The notes under the pieces were generated by a model. That model did not search any database, had not been told where the DNA came from, and worked only from the letters and a program-made list of their open reading frames with translations. A DNA stretch of 64,000 nucleotides from Pontederia crassipes (Eukaryota; Streptophyta; Magnoliopsida; Commelinales; Pontederiaceae). A program made the position numbers and the translations under genes. The stretch spans positions 53,872,953 to 53,936,952 of the forward strand of contig CM060189.1 of NCBI GenBank assembly GCA_030549335.1, read 5' to 3'. Each line of letters begins with the position of its first letter. The first letter of the stretch is position 1. Positions 8,544 through 20,350 of this stretch are shown here, one piece after another.

Positions 8544-11027
8544 CACAGTTGGATACGTCGTTGGAAGGATAAACATGGCTTCATAACTGAAGAATATAAG
8601 GATGGTGTTGATGAATTCATTAATGTGGCATATTAAAATGAAGGTGTTGCTTCTTCATATGGAGAAATCTTATGTCCATGCCAGAAGTGCAAATGTTATC
8701 AGTGGAAAGTAAGATATGATATGCAAAAGGATTTATATTACAACAATTTCTTACTGACATACACAAATGGGTTCTTTCATGGCGAAAAAAGATGGGATAA
8801 AGAATTTCTCATTGATTGAAGAAGACCCGAATCCTTCGGCTTCTAAGTTTTATAATCTTCTCGAAGAAGCAGATGTTATGGGATGGATGCGTGAAGCAAA
8901 CTACACTTTCTGTAGTGGCACAACTAATGAACTTAAAATCAGAATTTAATATGAGTGAAAGTTATTTTGACCGGATGCTTACCATTATTAAGAGTATGCT
9001 TCTAGTTTTAGAGAAATTATCGGAACATTTTTACAAGTGCAAACGGTTGATGAGAGATTTAGGGTTGGAATATCAGAAGATTGATGCATGCCGCAATCAT
9101 TGCATGGTGTACTACAAGGAAAACAACTCACTTATGTGTTGTTCTATTTGTGGCAAGCCCAGATTCAAGCCGAAAAAGAATTCCCAAAATTTGAAAAAAA
9201 ATGTGGTAAATGCAATATTTGGATACTTTCCGATTGTTACAAGATTACAACGACTATTTCTTTCTGAAAAAACTGCATCATTTATGATGTGGCACAGAGA
9301 AAGGGCACGTGATGATTAAAATTCAATTACACATCCGTCGGATGTGGAGGCATGGAGACGATTTAATGCACTTCATCCGACTTTTTCTGCAGAATCACGC
9401 AATGGTAGATTAGGACTTTGCACCGATGGCTTCAACCCATTTGGCTCATCAAGTACTGCTTATTCATGTTGGCCAATTTTTGTGACACCTTATAATTTGC
9501 CTCCAAGCATGTGTATGAGACGAGAGAATATATTATTTACCTGTATGATCTCAGGTCCTCGATTTCCTCGTAAAAGTTTAGATGTTTACTTAAGACCTTT
9601 GATTGATGAACTAAAGATGTGGGAGGATGGCGTGATTACCTATGACAAATCTAAAAAGCAAAATTTCATTATGAGAGCCGCATTAATGTGGACCATAAGT
9701 GATTTTCCAGCATATGGAATGTTGAATGGTTGGAGCACAAAAGGTAAACTTGCTTGTCCCATATGTGAAAAGAATACGAAATCATTTTATTTGAAAAATT
9801 GTAGGAAAGTTTGCTGGTTTGATTGTCATAGGATGTTTTTGCCATTGGAGAATTCGATGCGTCATGATCGAAACTCATTTAAAAAGAATACTTTTGAAAA
9901 CACTTTATCTCCAACTCATTTGACGGGACAAGAAATGCTAGAGGAAGTAAACAAGCTCAGTGCAGTTTCATTCGGACTGAAGGCCAGTAGTTACAAGCAA
10001 ATTGGGTTTGGAAGTGAACATAATTGGGAGAAAAGAAGTATTTTTTGGGAGTTGCCTTATTGGTCTTCAAACTTGGTACGTCATAACTTGGACGTCATGC
10101 ATGTGGAGAAGAACGTATTTGACAACATCTTCAACACTATTATGAATGTTAAAGGAAGAACAAAAGATAGCATACAGGCTCGCGAAGACATGAAATTAAT
10201 ATGCAAAAGACCAGAGTTAGATATCATTCATCATCAAAATGGTAAATGCAAAAAATCAAAAGCTACTTATGTCTTGAGCAATGATCAAAGAAAAGTGGTT
10301 TTCGAATGGGAAAAGCAATTAAAATTCCCCGACGGATATGTATTAAACATATCTCATTGTTTTAACTTGGACAATGGGAAGATATATGGGATGAAAAGTC
10401 ATGATTGTCATAGTTTTATGCAAAGGCTGCTTCCAATTGCCTTTAAATAACTTTTGCCAAAGGCCATCTGGGAGGTTTTAACAAAATTATCTATGTTCTT
10501 TAAAGAGCTTTATGCATCCATCGATCGAAAAGAAGACCTCTCGGTTAGAGGCTTCTATTGTGATTACCGTGTGCAAGGCTGAGAGGATCAAAAGTTCGGA
10601 TTGGTGGATATTAACCCTCGATCGAGACTTCAGTCATACGGTCCATTCGTATTGGCGGAACAAGCACAACAAGTGTACTACACTAAGTATCCATAAAAAA
10701 GAACCAAGGATAAATGGTGGGCATCATGCAAGGTGAGAAGTAGACTATTCTTAGCAGAAACAATGGTAGAAGACAATGAAACATCATCCTTACACAACGA
10801 TGTGCCCATGGATGATTACTATTAAGAAGATAGAGTGAATGAAATGATTGATGTGGCCGATGGAGTTGAGAATTTTCAGTTGGTCGGTGAAGCCAATGGA
10901 AGAGTTCAATTCAAATGACCTCTTGGATGTGAACTTTGATAATTTTGTTGACGATGACTCGAACCAAGATTTTAACGATGATGATGAAGATGATGAAAAT
11001 GAATCAGAATACGGAACAAGCGAATAA
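8544..11027 (+). pseudogene. CACTA (En/Spm) TNP2-like transposase, decayed
   Basis: Translation reads, in order: a transposase-associated N-terminal domain (HSWIRRWKDKHGF, then CPCQKCKCYQW, 8544-8818, with in-frame stops near 8635 and 8818); a linker with a CRNHCMVYY...CCSICGKPRF cysteine pattern (about 9080-9170); the main TNP2 block 9337-10450 (RRFNALHPTFSAESRNGRLG, CTDGFNPFG, SCWPIFVTPYNLPP, FPAYGMLNGWSTKGKLACP, RHNLDVMHVEKNVFDN); then a segment where CACTA proteins carry the LP-x-AIWEVL motif (10440-10510); and an acidic tail to a stop at 11027. TNP2 proteins excise and reinsert CACTA elements. Several stops and frameshifts make this copy non-autonomous. Family assignment is firm; exact exons are not. 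Confidence 0.85.
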
Positions 11028-12149
11028 TCCCGTAGTTATTCTAATGACATAAGCTTTTTACTTCTTTTTTAAGTTATATATGGTTACGATAATAAGAGAA
11101 GCTTCTTTCTTCTTTTTTTCAGTCATGGTTACTAGGGGTCGAGCATTTGGGTCATCTCGGTCTTCTAGGTGTTCACTCCAATGAGTCAGCCATCACAACC
11201 ACCATGTAATATATTTATTGCCAGCTGCTTATTTATAGTTGATTATAATAGTTAAATTCATTTTTTAAAAATATCAGTTCCTCCGTCGTCGACGGGGCAC
11301 GTAGCCGGATCGTCACATAGTAGGCAATCCATTGGCGAGTCTGCTCTGTGTATCACTCTAGGTACGTGACACATTGTAGGCGATACACAATAGGAGATAG
11401 AGTTTTTTAAATATTTTGCTTTTGTGACAGTTGCTCCACCGTCGACGGGGAACATAGTCGGGACGTCTCGATCGCACGATGACGGTCGTCATGTCACACC
11501 AGGTTCTTTTTTGTATATTCCATAATTTTAAATAGGAGCCAAATTTTATGTATTTTCTTATGATGACAGTTGCTACCCCACCGCCACGGCGAGAATACCA
11601 GACGCTTCACAATATTCTAGCATTGGCGAACGACATCTTACTCAGGTGATCTATTTATTGTTATTGACATTTGTTAATTAATTATATTAATTATTTTTTA
11701 GTAATATCAGTTGCTACGCCGTCGATAGCACAAGCACCTGGCTCAATTCATTCAGACGAGCGAACTACCACTAATCATGTTGTGGTACACATCAATTGAG
11801 GTGAGAACATTATTGTACATCTATCAATTATCACAACTTTAATTTGGTATGACACTAATGATTTATTATGTATTAGGGCCCATAGATGATGTCGGACCTT
11901 CACAGCCTACCCCAGCTGTACCAGATGATGATTCCTCTTCGAGTGATGAAGAGGGGTTACAAGATAATGGGGTGATCACTATGAATAATATTGCCCAACC
12001 GTAAGTTAAATAAGTTGTACAAATTTTGTTATAGTTTTGGTTATCATTGAAAATTAATTCTTCTTTGTAATTGGCAAGACCACTTTCATACCCGCTAGTA
12101 CCGTGCAGGATGTCAGTGCTCTCGTTCTTTTCAATTTGTCAGAAGGGGC

Positions 12150-13430
12150 AGAATCCTAGAAAGGTGTCCCAATTCAAGTGTGGGATGACATCTTTCGTGC
12201 CTTTACGGTACGATCTTCTATTTGGGTTACATAATTAAATTTATATTTTTTTAAAAGTACTAAGTTTTAACGTATTTTGTAGGAGGCAAATCAGTTTCAT
12301 CCGGATCTTAGTTTAGGGACGATCCAGAGAGCTTTTGAGGAGGTCGATGCGAAACGCCTACGAAATCGATTATACAAGTTTCGCAAGGTCGTCACATCCG
12401 CCGGTCTCACTTTGGAGCAGGGCATACAAAGATGCCCAAGGCATATTAGGCGCTTGGTTTGAGAGTCCTTATGTAGGAAGTGGTAAGTATGTTTACTTTT
12501 AAATTATTTTTATTAAATTTATAGTTTTTGAAAGTGCAAGTATTTGATGTTCACAAAGGACGGATGAACGATGGCAAAGGAAGTCGGAAAAGGCAAGAGT
12601 TAACCGTCTTTCGAAGCCCGAGGCCCATAACCACACAGGGGGTCGATGCGATTTGATGAGCATCGACAGCGCATGGTAATTTACATATAAATTCAATTTA
12701 TCAAACTTTTGACTTATACTTATGTTATCAAATTTGAAACTTTATTGTAGGAGGAGAAAGAACGCGGTCCCGTAGATTTTCGTGTGGTCTATGAGGCCAC
12801 GCATAACAGCCGGAAGACAAACGACTTAGTCACGCCCACTGTTCGTAGGTTTTTGGTAAGTCTCATGACATGGTCATTTGGTTGTTGACGTTAGTGCACT
12901 ATTTTTGAAATACACAATGCTTAAAATTTTTAGGATGAGTATAATGCGAAAATGGTTGAAAAGTATGAAAATGATCCGAGTACTCAGCCACCAAGTACTG
13001 TTTCTTCGTTGGTTTTGTCATGTTTTTAATTTATGTGTTTCTTATATAATTTATATATTATATGATTGTATAATTTTTCTATTTTGTAGAGGATCCTGCT
13101 ATTTGAGAGGAGGGGGCTGGCACGACACGAGGGGATACTTGCGTGGCCTCGGCATAGCCGCTCAGATACCTAGGACAATCAGAGGATATGCAGGAGGTCC
13201 ATCTACTCCGAGCTCATCCGCTGCACCTGGTATGACGCAGCTATCACAGTAGCTATCGCAGTAGTTATCGGAGCAGATATCACAGTAGGTGTCACAGCAG
13301 TTGACTCCGCTATTGCAGGTCATTCAGGGATTGATCCCAACGCAGAATCCATCCCCGCGAGGCCATGGACCGAGCACGTCTGGGTCGAACGTCCGAAATG
13401 ATAACGATAACTCCCAAACCTAGGATAGAA
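12150..13430 (+). pseudogene. Second CACTA-encoded protein (plant transposase, Ptta/En/Spm type), exon fragments
   Basis: Short open blocks separated by intron-like AT-rich DNA read VWDDIFRAFT, then FHPDLSLGTIQRAFEEVD and WSRAYKDAQGILGAWFESPY, then RWQRKSEKARVNRLSKPEA, then GPVDFRVVYEATHNSRKTND, DEYNAKMVEKYENDPSTQPP and GGWHDTRGYLRGLGIAAQ. This order (a W-x-x-x-S-x-x-N-R region followed by a T-H-x-x-R motif and a GLG box) is typical of the second ORF of plant CACTA elements, often annotated transposase_24. Frame changes within exons show it is broken. It probably bound the element's subterminal repeats; that is inference. Confidence 0.65.
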
Positions 13431-13649
13431 ACAAACCATGAATACAAACTATGCTTTTGTTACTTATAGATTTAGATATACATATAGTTTGTTAGTTCGG
13501 TTTATTACTTTTCGTACTCTTATGTTAAATATTATGTCTGTGATGCTTTTATATTGCATGTGATGCTTTTATATTGCTTGTGATGAATATCAATGCATTT
13601 TTATATGCCTTATAAATTGTATGGTGCGGGAAGGGGAAAAATGAGGCTG

Positions 13650-14110
13650 GTATGGGTAAAAGAAATTTGCAAGTAGCGCATCCATAGCGTCACATTAGCG
13701 TCGCATATGCTATCGACGCTGAGTTAAATATATCGTTCTTAGCACCATATTCGCGTCTCATTGGCGACGCATATGCCATCATATTTGCGTCACTATAGCG
13801 TCGAAATAGCGCTTACATTAGCGACTCATAAGCGCTAGGATAGCACCTCAGGCATAGCGACATCTACGCGTCGAAGTAGCGATGCATTTCTTCTGTGCCC
13901 AATCGGACACCACGCGTCTTAATAACGTCGAGATAGCGTCAACACGTGGCGCTAGTTGCATCTCATTTTTGTTGACTCTATTGCGATGCCAGTAGCCACC
14001 GATTTTCAGTGCCGCACTTATGCGACGCTAGTTTGACACCAATGAGACGCTCTATATCACGGAGACGTAATAGTGCCTCTGTAGCGTCGCAAGTAGTAGG
14101 TCGCTATTTT
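13650..14110. repeat. Subterminal repeats of the CACTA element
   Basis: Dozens of short copies, in both orientations, of a tagcgtc / gcgacgc core (for example tagcgtca, gcgtcgcat, gacgct). Such arrays next to the ends of CACTA elements are the known binding sites for the element's own proteins. Confidence 0.75.
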
Positions 14111-14112
14111 TT

Positions 14113-14126
14113 TATTTTCTTGTAGT
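14113..14126. repeat. 3' terminal repeat of the CACTA element
   Basis: ttttcttgtagta, ending near 14126, is the 3' form of the CACTACAAGAAAA terminus with the last base changed. The matching 5' end is not visible upstream; the element may be truncated or interrupted by element B. Confidence 0.6.
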
Positions 14127-15070
14127 ACCCCCTGTGACATATTATTATTGTATTGTATGGAGTAGACAGTGTACCTAGAGGTTTGAAACGTCATCCTTTA
14201 GAGACGTTATGACTATTCTATTATTGGCCATGGTCCCTCGCCATCATGAAGTATTATTAACGCTATTATTGGAGGGTGACTTGCCGTGAGTTGATCCCCC
14301 ATTGACATAAAAGAGAGATGGGGTTTTTCATAATTGACAAAGTATTAGATAACTCCAAATATTGAATTGAATGGAATAGCATGCAAATTAAATTAAAATT
14401 GAATCATGGTCATTTAGATACTGACGTTGGCATTGCCTCCGCTCATTGAATTGAATGAGAATTGTTATTAGTTAGTGACCATTGATATTGAATTAAAATA
14501 TTTAAATTGGATAGTGCTAGTGATTAGGCATCATTGATTATTGTTAATTGTTAAATTGGTATTGATTGGTCATTTTGACCCTTCTTCCTGATCCTCCATA
14601 TTGACCTACGACTTCATTGATTTATTGATCTCTAATCCCATTGAACCATCAAGTGCTCTATTGTTCATCGCATCGTATTGTTATTTGCTCTATCATCCTA
14701 TTAGAGTTTTATTATTGAGCAGTGTTGATTATTGATTACTCTTATGATTAGATCCTACGTACTTAATATTTTTATACTCAGATTTTTCTTTGCATCTGGA
14801 TTCATGCAAGTGAGATAATGACATAGTATGATGATACAGATGGTCAGACTCAGTAACAGAGATGTTTCACATGGTGTAAGACTGTGTCCTACTAGAGTTA
14901 TTTATATATTATTAGTTTTCTTTACTTTTAACATTTTGGAATTATGAACGTTCCAACTCCTTTGGCATTATGAATTATTAGATATTCATACTATTATTAT
15001 TCTCATTTTATAGAATTTATTTTAGAATTTTAATTTTATTGAAAATTGTGTAGCGTCTCAGAGCGTTACA
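14127..15070 (+). mobile_element. Probable LTR remnant of a chromovirus-like Ty3/gypsy element
   Basis: No coding capacity. The right end (gcgtctcagagcgttaca, 15070) resembles the LTR end at 23636 (gatttgagagcgttaca), and the AT-rich composition is similar. The left end would be cut by the CACTA element. Tentative. Confidence 0.35.
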
Positions 15071-15188
15071 AATATTGTCTTGCTTGTCTGAGGTCATGGT
15101 TGGCTCCATCGTCTAGATTGCTCTCATTCTTGGCATGATCATGTGCACCTTTTTCCTATTACGATTCACAATCACGTTTGCAAGCAAT

Positions 15189-15870
15189 GTTATCAAAATC
15201 GGACACCGATTCAACTGGTTCAATCGTGAACCGGCTAGTAATCCGGTTCCATTTGAAATCAAAACCTTTTTTAACATTAAATCGGAAAAAAGCGATTGAA
15301 CGAGCCGATTGAATCGGGGCGGTTGAACTGGTTCAACCCGGTTCAATTTAAATTTTGAAAAATAAAATTAAAACATTGACCAAAATAAGAAAGTTAAAAA
15401 AGGAAAAAGGAAAGGTAACAAATGAGAGAATATGATATGTATAAAATTAAATAGGATTTGAAATAAAAAAGGTAAGTATTTAAAATTTAATAACATTAAA
15501 ATGGAATATTATCAAAGGGCATAAATAAATAAAGGAAAGTGTTAAAGAAAAAAAGAAATAAGAATAATTTAAGATAAAATTTATTAGTATGATATCTATC
15601 ATCAATAAATAATTTGATATTAAATTAATAATAATCTATTTATATTTATATGTTAATCATTATTAACACTTTTAATAAATAAAAAATATGTTATATTAAT
15701 TTTTAATATTATTAATATAATATTTATATACTATATCATATAGCTTATATTATATCTTTATAATTATTATAAATAATATTAATTTAATAAAATTCGATTC
15801 AACTTAGTCGACTCTGATTGGACCTATCGAGATAAAAAGTCCGGTCCGATATATGATTCGATTATGAAAA
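15189..15870. mobile_element. AT-rich non-autonomous insertion, 682 bp, with 12-bp target-site duplication
   Basis: tttgcaagcaat occurs immediately before (15177-15188) and after (15871-15882). The first ~160 bp are richer in ccggttcaa/gttcaa, and the last ~80 bp carry related cgattcaac and ggtccgat in inverse orientation (left atcggacaccg, right cggtccgat), suggesting imperfect terminal inverted repeats. No ORF. A TSD longer than 9 bp is unusual for a DNA transposon, so the class is left open. Confidence 0.6.
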
Positions 15871-16115
15871 TTTGCAAGCAATCTCGTTGGCCTACGTCTT
15901 TTTGTAATAGGGTACGTCATAATTAATAATAGTTTGCATTGAGATGCATCACATCCTTTTTTTTGGTGCGCAGCATTCACATATATATTATATGTCTCAA
16001 ATAAGTAAACCCCCACCCCCAACCCCACGTTGGAGTAACTGTGCAGTGAGATACATAATAACTTATTAATTATATTTTATAAAGCTGATAAAAAGCTATA
16101 ATAATTGAATAGCTT

Positions 16116-16703
16116 CTATAACTCAGCGGCTTCATAACCATCGTCCTCAACGTACACGTCGAACTCCACGATGCCGCCGGCCGCGAGGTCGTAGTCGTAG
16201 TTCCTAGAGAAAGCAAAGCTCCTGGCGAGCCGGAACTGGCCGGTGCCGCCGACGACTGCTGACTCCCTCACCGGCGAGCTCATGTCGATCCTTCCGAGCA
16301 CGGTGATGGAACTGCCGTTGAACGGCTGTCCCTCGCCGAACACGACGTGCATGGACAGCTGCGAGACGAGGCCATCACGGGAGATGCGGACGGCGAAGCC
16401 CTGAGCCTTCCCCACGGGCTTTGAGTCCGTGTTCGGCCCCTCGGTCAACAGGTTGTCGAGCACAACGACGTCGCCGAAGCTGCGAGATCGACCGCCGCAG
16501 CTCATCGCAGAGGGACCGGAGACCACCTTGAAGGCGGTGGGGTTGGGTCCCATGTAGTCGTCGTGGAAGTAAAAGTGGAAGTGCCTCCGGTTCTCTCCGG
16601 CAGCGTCGACGGCGAGGGCTGCTACGGTGACGAGTGAGAGCATAAGGGGCGAGGAGATGATAAAGCGAAGAGAGAGGATTGGACGTGAAGAATGGGAAGC
16701 CAT
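16116..16703 (-). CDS. Dirigent-family protein
   Basis: A single uninterrupted reading frame of 195 residues with good start context (acaATGG). An N-terminal hydrophobic stretch (about residues 12-35, ending near AVDAAG) looks like a secretory signal. Family landmarks follow: HFYFHDDYMGPNPTAFKVV near the mature N-terminus, SFGDVVVLDNLLTEGPNTDS, VGKAQGF, a predicted N-glycosylation site in NGSS, VVGGTGQFRLARSFAF, and the C-terminal GGIVEFDVYV. Dirigent proteins are extracellular; some steer stereoselective coupling of coniferyl-alcohol radicals into lignans and others act in lignin deposition or defence. Which substrate this one has cannot be told. Length and intronless structure fit the family. 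It is strongly GC-rich, unlike all flanking DNA, with no stops or frameshifts, so it is probably functional. Confidence 0.93.
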   Translation of the reverse strand: MASHSSRPILSLRFIISSPLMLSLVTVAALAVDAAGENRRHFHFYFHDDYMGPNPTAFKVVSGPSAMSCGGRSRSFGDVVVLDNLLTEGPNTDSKPVGKAQGFAVRISRDGLVSQLSMHVVFGEGQPFNGSSITVLGRIDMSSPVRESAVVGGTGQFRLARSFAFSRNYDYDLAAGGIVEFDVYVEDDGYEAAEL

Positions 16704-16762
16704 TGTTGTACGGGTTTGTTTCTCTCTGTTTAGTGAGAAGAAAGAGCAGCTATGCCTTTGAG

Positions 16763-16768
16763 TTTATA
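16763..16768 (-). promoter_or_regulatory. TATA box of the dirigent gene
   Basis: On the minus strand tataaa in cctataaactc, 60 bp upstream of the start codon. This leaves a short 5' UTR of about 30 nt, rich in ctctct/aaac. Confidence 0.65.
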
Positions 16769-17104
16769 GGTGAAGAGAGCAGTTAAAAGTCGTCTGTAAA
16801 CAGTTATACGTTTTCTAAAATCAAGAAAAAAATCTAGGCACTTTTTAAAGTTTAAAAGTAGTCGACCGGTGCAATCAAGATAATTATAATATATATGCGT
16901 ATATATATTTTTTAATGACCTATCATGCCTTTTTCTAGTCATACGTGTGCCAAGCGATTTAAATATTTTTTTTTCCATACATTTTTTGGGTGTATAAAGT
17001 TGTTGCCTTATATACTCCTTGTCCCTGTATATATTAATTAGTAATTCAACAAAATATTAAAATATATAACATATGATTTATAAAATTAAAATATTACAAA
17101 AACA

Positions 17105-17600
17105 TGATATTGATATTTTAGGACGAGAGAGACGTAGGACGGTAGCAAAAAACTTTTGCGAATTACCGACGAATTTATTTGTCGAAAATCCCATGATATA
17201 CGTCTGAGATTTCAATTTCTGACATTTTTTTTGACGAGTGCGGAAAATTGCTCATTGGTAATGGATTACCAACGACACGGCTTTGCCCGTCGATGTTCTC
17301 CCTTCAGAACTTCTTTGATGAGTGTTTCTCATTTCTTGTCGGAAGTTCTAAAAGAGTTGTTGATCGCCGGAGTTGAGAGAAATAGGAGCGGACGCGCGGG
17401 AGAGAGAAAGGTCGCCTAGATTGATCTCCAAGAGCCGAGGGCGGGAGGATCGGCCAGATGTGACTGCTTGCCATAGATCTAACCGCCTGACGACCGGTCA
17501 GGCAGCCGGATCGGCCGCAAGGGAATTGACCAAACGGCAGATATCCTGATCGGCCGCCAGGGGACTGAGTGCGGTCAGAGTCGAAAGATAGAGAAGAACC
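17105..17600. repeat. Remnant of a non-autonomous CACTA-like element
   Basis: It shares its style with 39240-40291 and 58430-60060: short motifs such as aattaccgacgaa and gtcgaaaat, then a GC-rich core with gagagag and ccggatcggccgc. Neither end nor a TSD is identifiable. The 87-codon ORF inside is not convincing. Confidence 0.4.
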
Positions 17601-17640
17601 AAAAGTTAAGAAGTTTATACATGAGGACTCGTAATACGAA

Positions 17641-17695
17641 ACAGATAAATGGGGCTAAGGCCCTTATTCCCATCGAAAAAAAAAAACAGATAAAT
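17641..17695 (+). mobile_element. Tiny (35-bp) 5'-truncated SINE-like insertion with 10-bp target-site duplication
   Basis: acagataaat is present at 17641-17650 and 17686-17695. Between them lie 35 bp ending atcg plus a run of ten or so A. The SINE at 60240-60431 ends in the same atcgaaaaaaa, so this looks like the last part of a related element copied by target-primed reverse transcription. Confidence 0.55.
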
Positions 17696-18065
17696 CCGTA
17701 TGAGGTGTCGGCTTTGTCGTCCAATTATTTGCACCTATACACCAAAAAGATCAAAATAGTTTACAACTGATTTAAAATTTGATACATTATCAAAATAAAA
17801 TTATAGCTATAAAGAAAGTATACAGAAGGTATATAGTTTTGTGTAAAAAGAAATCAACCCGTATCATTTTATCCCTAACACAGAATATAGAAATAATGCG
17901 GGAAAGAAATGATTTAGCTCCTCACCGCGGAGAACCACGAGAAACAACTTTACGTGGAGGACGAAATGGGAGGATAAGTGTCGACTTCAATTTATTGTTG
18001 TTGAAAAATCAATGTATTCATTAAATTAAATAACGTACCATCCGATGTGGACAACGATGTTCTCA

Positions 18066-18848
18066 AGATCGGACACAGCCATTACCGGTCTCAAAATTAG
18101 ACCCTTAGTCAAAACTACTTGAAATCAAATTTTTTTTAATAGATATTTTAATAAAATTTATTATTGTAAATTTAAAAAATATTCAAAAATGAACTTGTTA
18201 CGCATTACTTATTATCTTTACCTTCATTTATTCTAGAATTTATGACACTTTGAACATTAATTTATGAATTATAATTTTATTCAAATTTTTTAATATCATA
18301 AATATATATTATAATATAAGTTAATTATATATTTATGATATTAAATAAATTAGTTAGGGATGAATAATGTAAACTTCTTTGTTATATGTATAATATAGTT
18401 AATAGAATGTAGTATATATATAATAATATATATACACAAATTTAAATTTTCTTTATTTTAGTATGTAATAATTCAAATTTAATATTAACCAATAATTATA
18501 CTATATCTTTATTTATAGAATATATGATCTTGTCATAATATTTCTGAAAAAAATATTATTTATTTGTTACTTCAAACATAGAAAATAAAAATATGAAATA
18601 CAAAAATTTAAATAGTAGAAAATTTATATATAATAATATAATTAAATAAAATTTTAATTTATTAAATGTGTAATAATTTTAACAAAAAATCTTAAAATTT
18701 AGATTTATGATTGTTATTTTCTATTATTAATTACATTTTGACATAGATATATAAATATCAAAATATAACAATTTAATTTAATATATCATATTAGATATAA
18801 TATTTTATTATTATCCACTTTTGATCTGAAATGATCATTGTCCGATCT
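18066..18848. repeat. AT-rich element with agatcggaca terminal inverted repeats
   Basis: agatcggaca (18066-18075) faces tgtccgatct (18839-18848). The interior is ~85% A/T without ORFs. The left end resembles that of the insertion at 15189 (atcggacac, then cttgaaatcaaa near the same offset), so the two may be relatives. No TSD was found. Confidence 0.4.
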
Positions 18849-19239
18849 GATCGTCGGCGGACAAAGCGCGGCTTGACGTGGTGTTTTCTCCTGCACACGA
18901 GGAACGAGTGGACTTGTGCGCTCCACCTGTGTTCATTTCTTCTGTCAAATGTCTAAACGCATTTCACGTGTTAAGATTTCATGACTGTTTCTTCCATTTT
19001 CTGCACTTGCATAACAGACCCGACGTCTCCATTCATCATTCAATTAAATGGTCCCATCTTTTGTTTATATACCCTTCTTTTATCCTAGCAAACTGCCAAA
19101 AATTTTATGGATTAATTTGATCTTTTATGCAAGATTTATATTAGGATAATTCCATCCAAAGTCGAATGGGCATAATAAGCTTAGCCAAGGTTTAGCATTA
19201 GATACATGATGATGTATCCTTTATGTTGATTATCACATG

Positions 19240-19503
19240 CAGGGATGGAGCCAGAAAAAAATTTAAGAAGAGGCCAAAAAATATTAAATATTAAAATATA
19301 CATAATAAATATTAAAATATATATATCATAAATAAATTATTAATATATACTTTTAAGTTGTATTTAACTTGATTTAGGGGGGAGGGGTGAATATTGAATT
19401 TAATATATATATATATATATATAAATATATGGTATATAATAAGAAAAAGTTGGGGTGGGTGTGGGGGCCAGGCCCCTCAAAGCATTGCATGGCTCCGTCC
19501 CTG
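19240..19503. mobile_element. hAT-type MITE, 264 bp, 8-bp target-site duplication
   Basis: 14-bp terminal inverted repeats (cagggatggagcca / tggctccgtccctg, one mismatch) are flanked by the perfect 8-bp duplication atcacatg at 19232-19239 and 19504-19511. Both features are diagnostic of hAT elements. The interior contains an (AT)n tract and no ORF. Confidence 0.9.
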
Positions 19504-19693
19504 ATCACATGTGACACCTCAATTTGCATGAGGTGCATTCATTATTATCTACGCTTCTTTTTTGGGGACAATTGTCTTCATGAAAATTTCTGTTCCATTT
19601 GGTATTTGGACGAGAAAATTTTGTTTGTAACGGTAGGATAATATTCTATATTCAATTCTAATTGGGATCGTCTTTGCACAATTAGTTTCTCAG

Positions 19694-20350
19694 GTGGAGA
19701 TTTTGGAAAAGGCATAATACGCATCGGAGAATTGGAAGCCCTTAAACTTACCAAGCTGAAAAGCATTTGGAGTTGTTTTTCATGTAGCAAAAAGGACGAA
19801 GGGGCTATTTTCTATAAACCCGTGGAAGTACCCAACGGATTTTTCTGTCTTGGACATTATGCCCAGTGTCATAACCAACCTTTACAAGGATATGTTCTGG
19901 CGGTTAGAGAAATTGCTGATTTACAATCTAATAACCCAGCCCTTGTGAAGCCATTGGATTATGCACTTGTTTGGAGTTCATATGACTTGTCAGAGGAAAC
20001 CCATGATTGATGTGGTTACTTTTGGCTTCCCTTGCGGCCTTGCCCCCTGATGGTTATCGATCATTGGGATATGTGGTTACACAGGAACCTGAGAAACACT
20101 CGATTGAAGAAGTTACATGTGTTAGATGTGATCTTACTGATACATGTGAGGTTTATGATACTATAGTAGATTTTGGAGCAATTTTTCCGCAATTTCCTTG
20201 TGGAGTTTGTAAGATGCGATCAGACCCTCCTCTCGAGGAATGTTGGGAAAAGACATTTCTGTAGGCACTTTCTTTTGCAGTACAATTCAATCTTTGAAGA
20301 CGATCGAGTTGATCATTTATTGCTTAAAAAATCATGACTCCTCTCTAAAA
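19694..20350 (+). pseudogene. DUF946 / Vps62-like gene, 5' portion (broken)
   Basis: The translation follows the plant DUF946 (vacuolar protein sorting 62-like) family: GDFGKGIIRIGELEALK, KLKSIWSCFS, GAIFYKPVEVPNGFFCLGHY, PLQGYVLAVRE, KPLDYALVWSS, CGYFWLPL, PPDGYRSLGYVVTQEPEKHS, VTCVRCDLTDTCE, and in another frame DISVGTFFC...IYCLKNHDSSL. Function in plants is poorly known. The left edge follows ttctcag, a good intron acceptor; an upstream first exon was not found. A tga (20008-20010) replaces the expected Gly codon before CGYFW, a frameshift follows within ~30 bp, and another lies near 20230-20270. Homology stops at ~20350, about midway through the protein. The next ~170 residues are missing and the gene resumes at 23637. 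Confidence 0.85.

Noticed and set aside
18878-19120. 80-codon ORF
   Set aside because: No recognisable domain or family; probably chance in AT-rich DNA.
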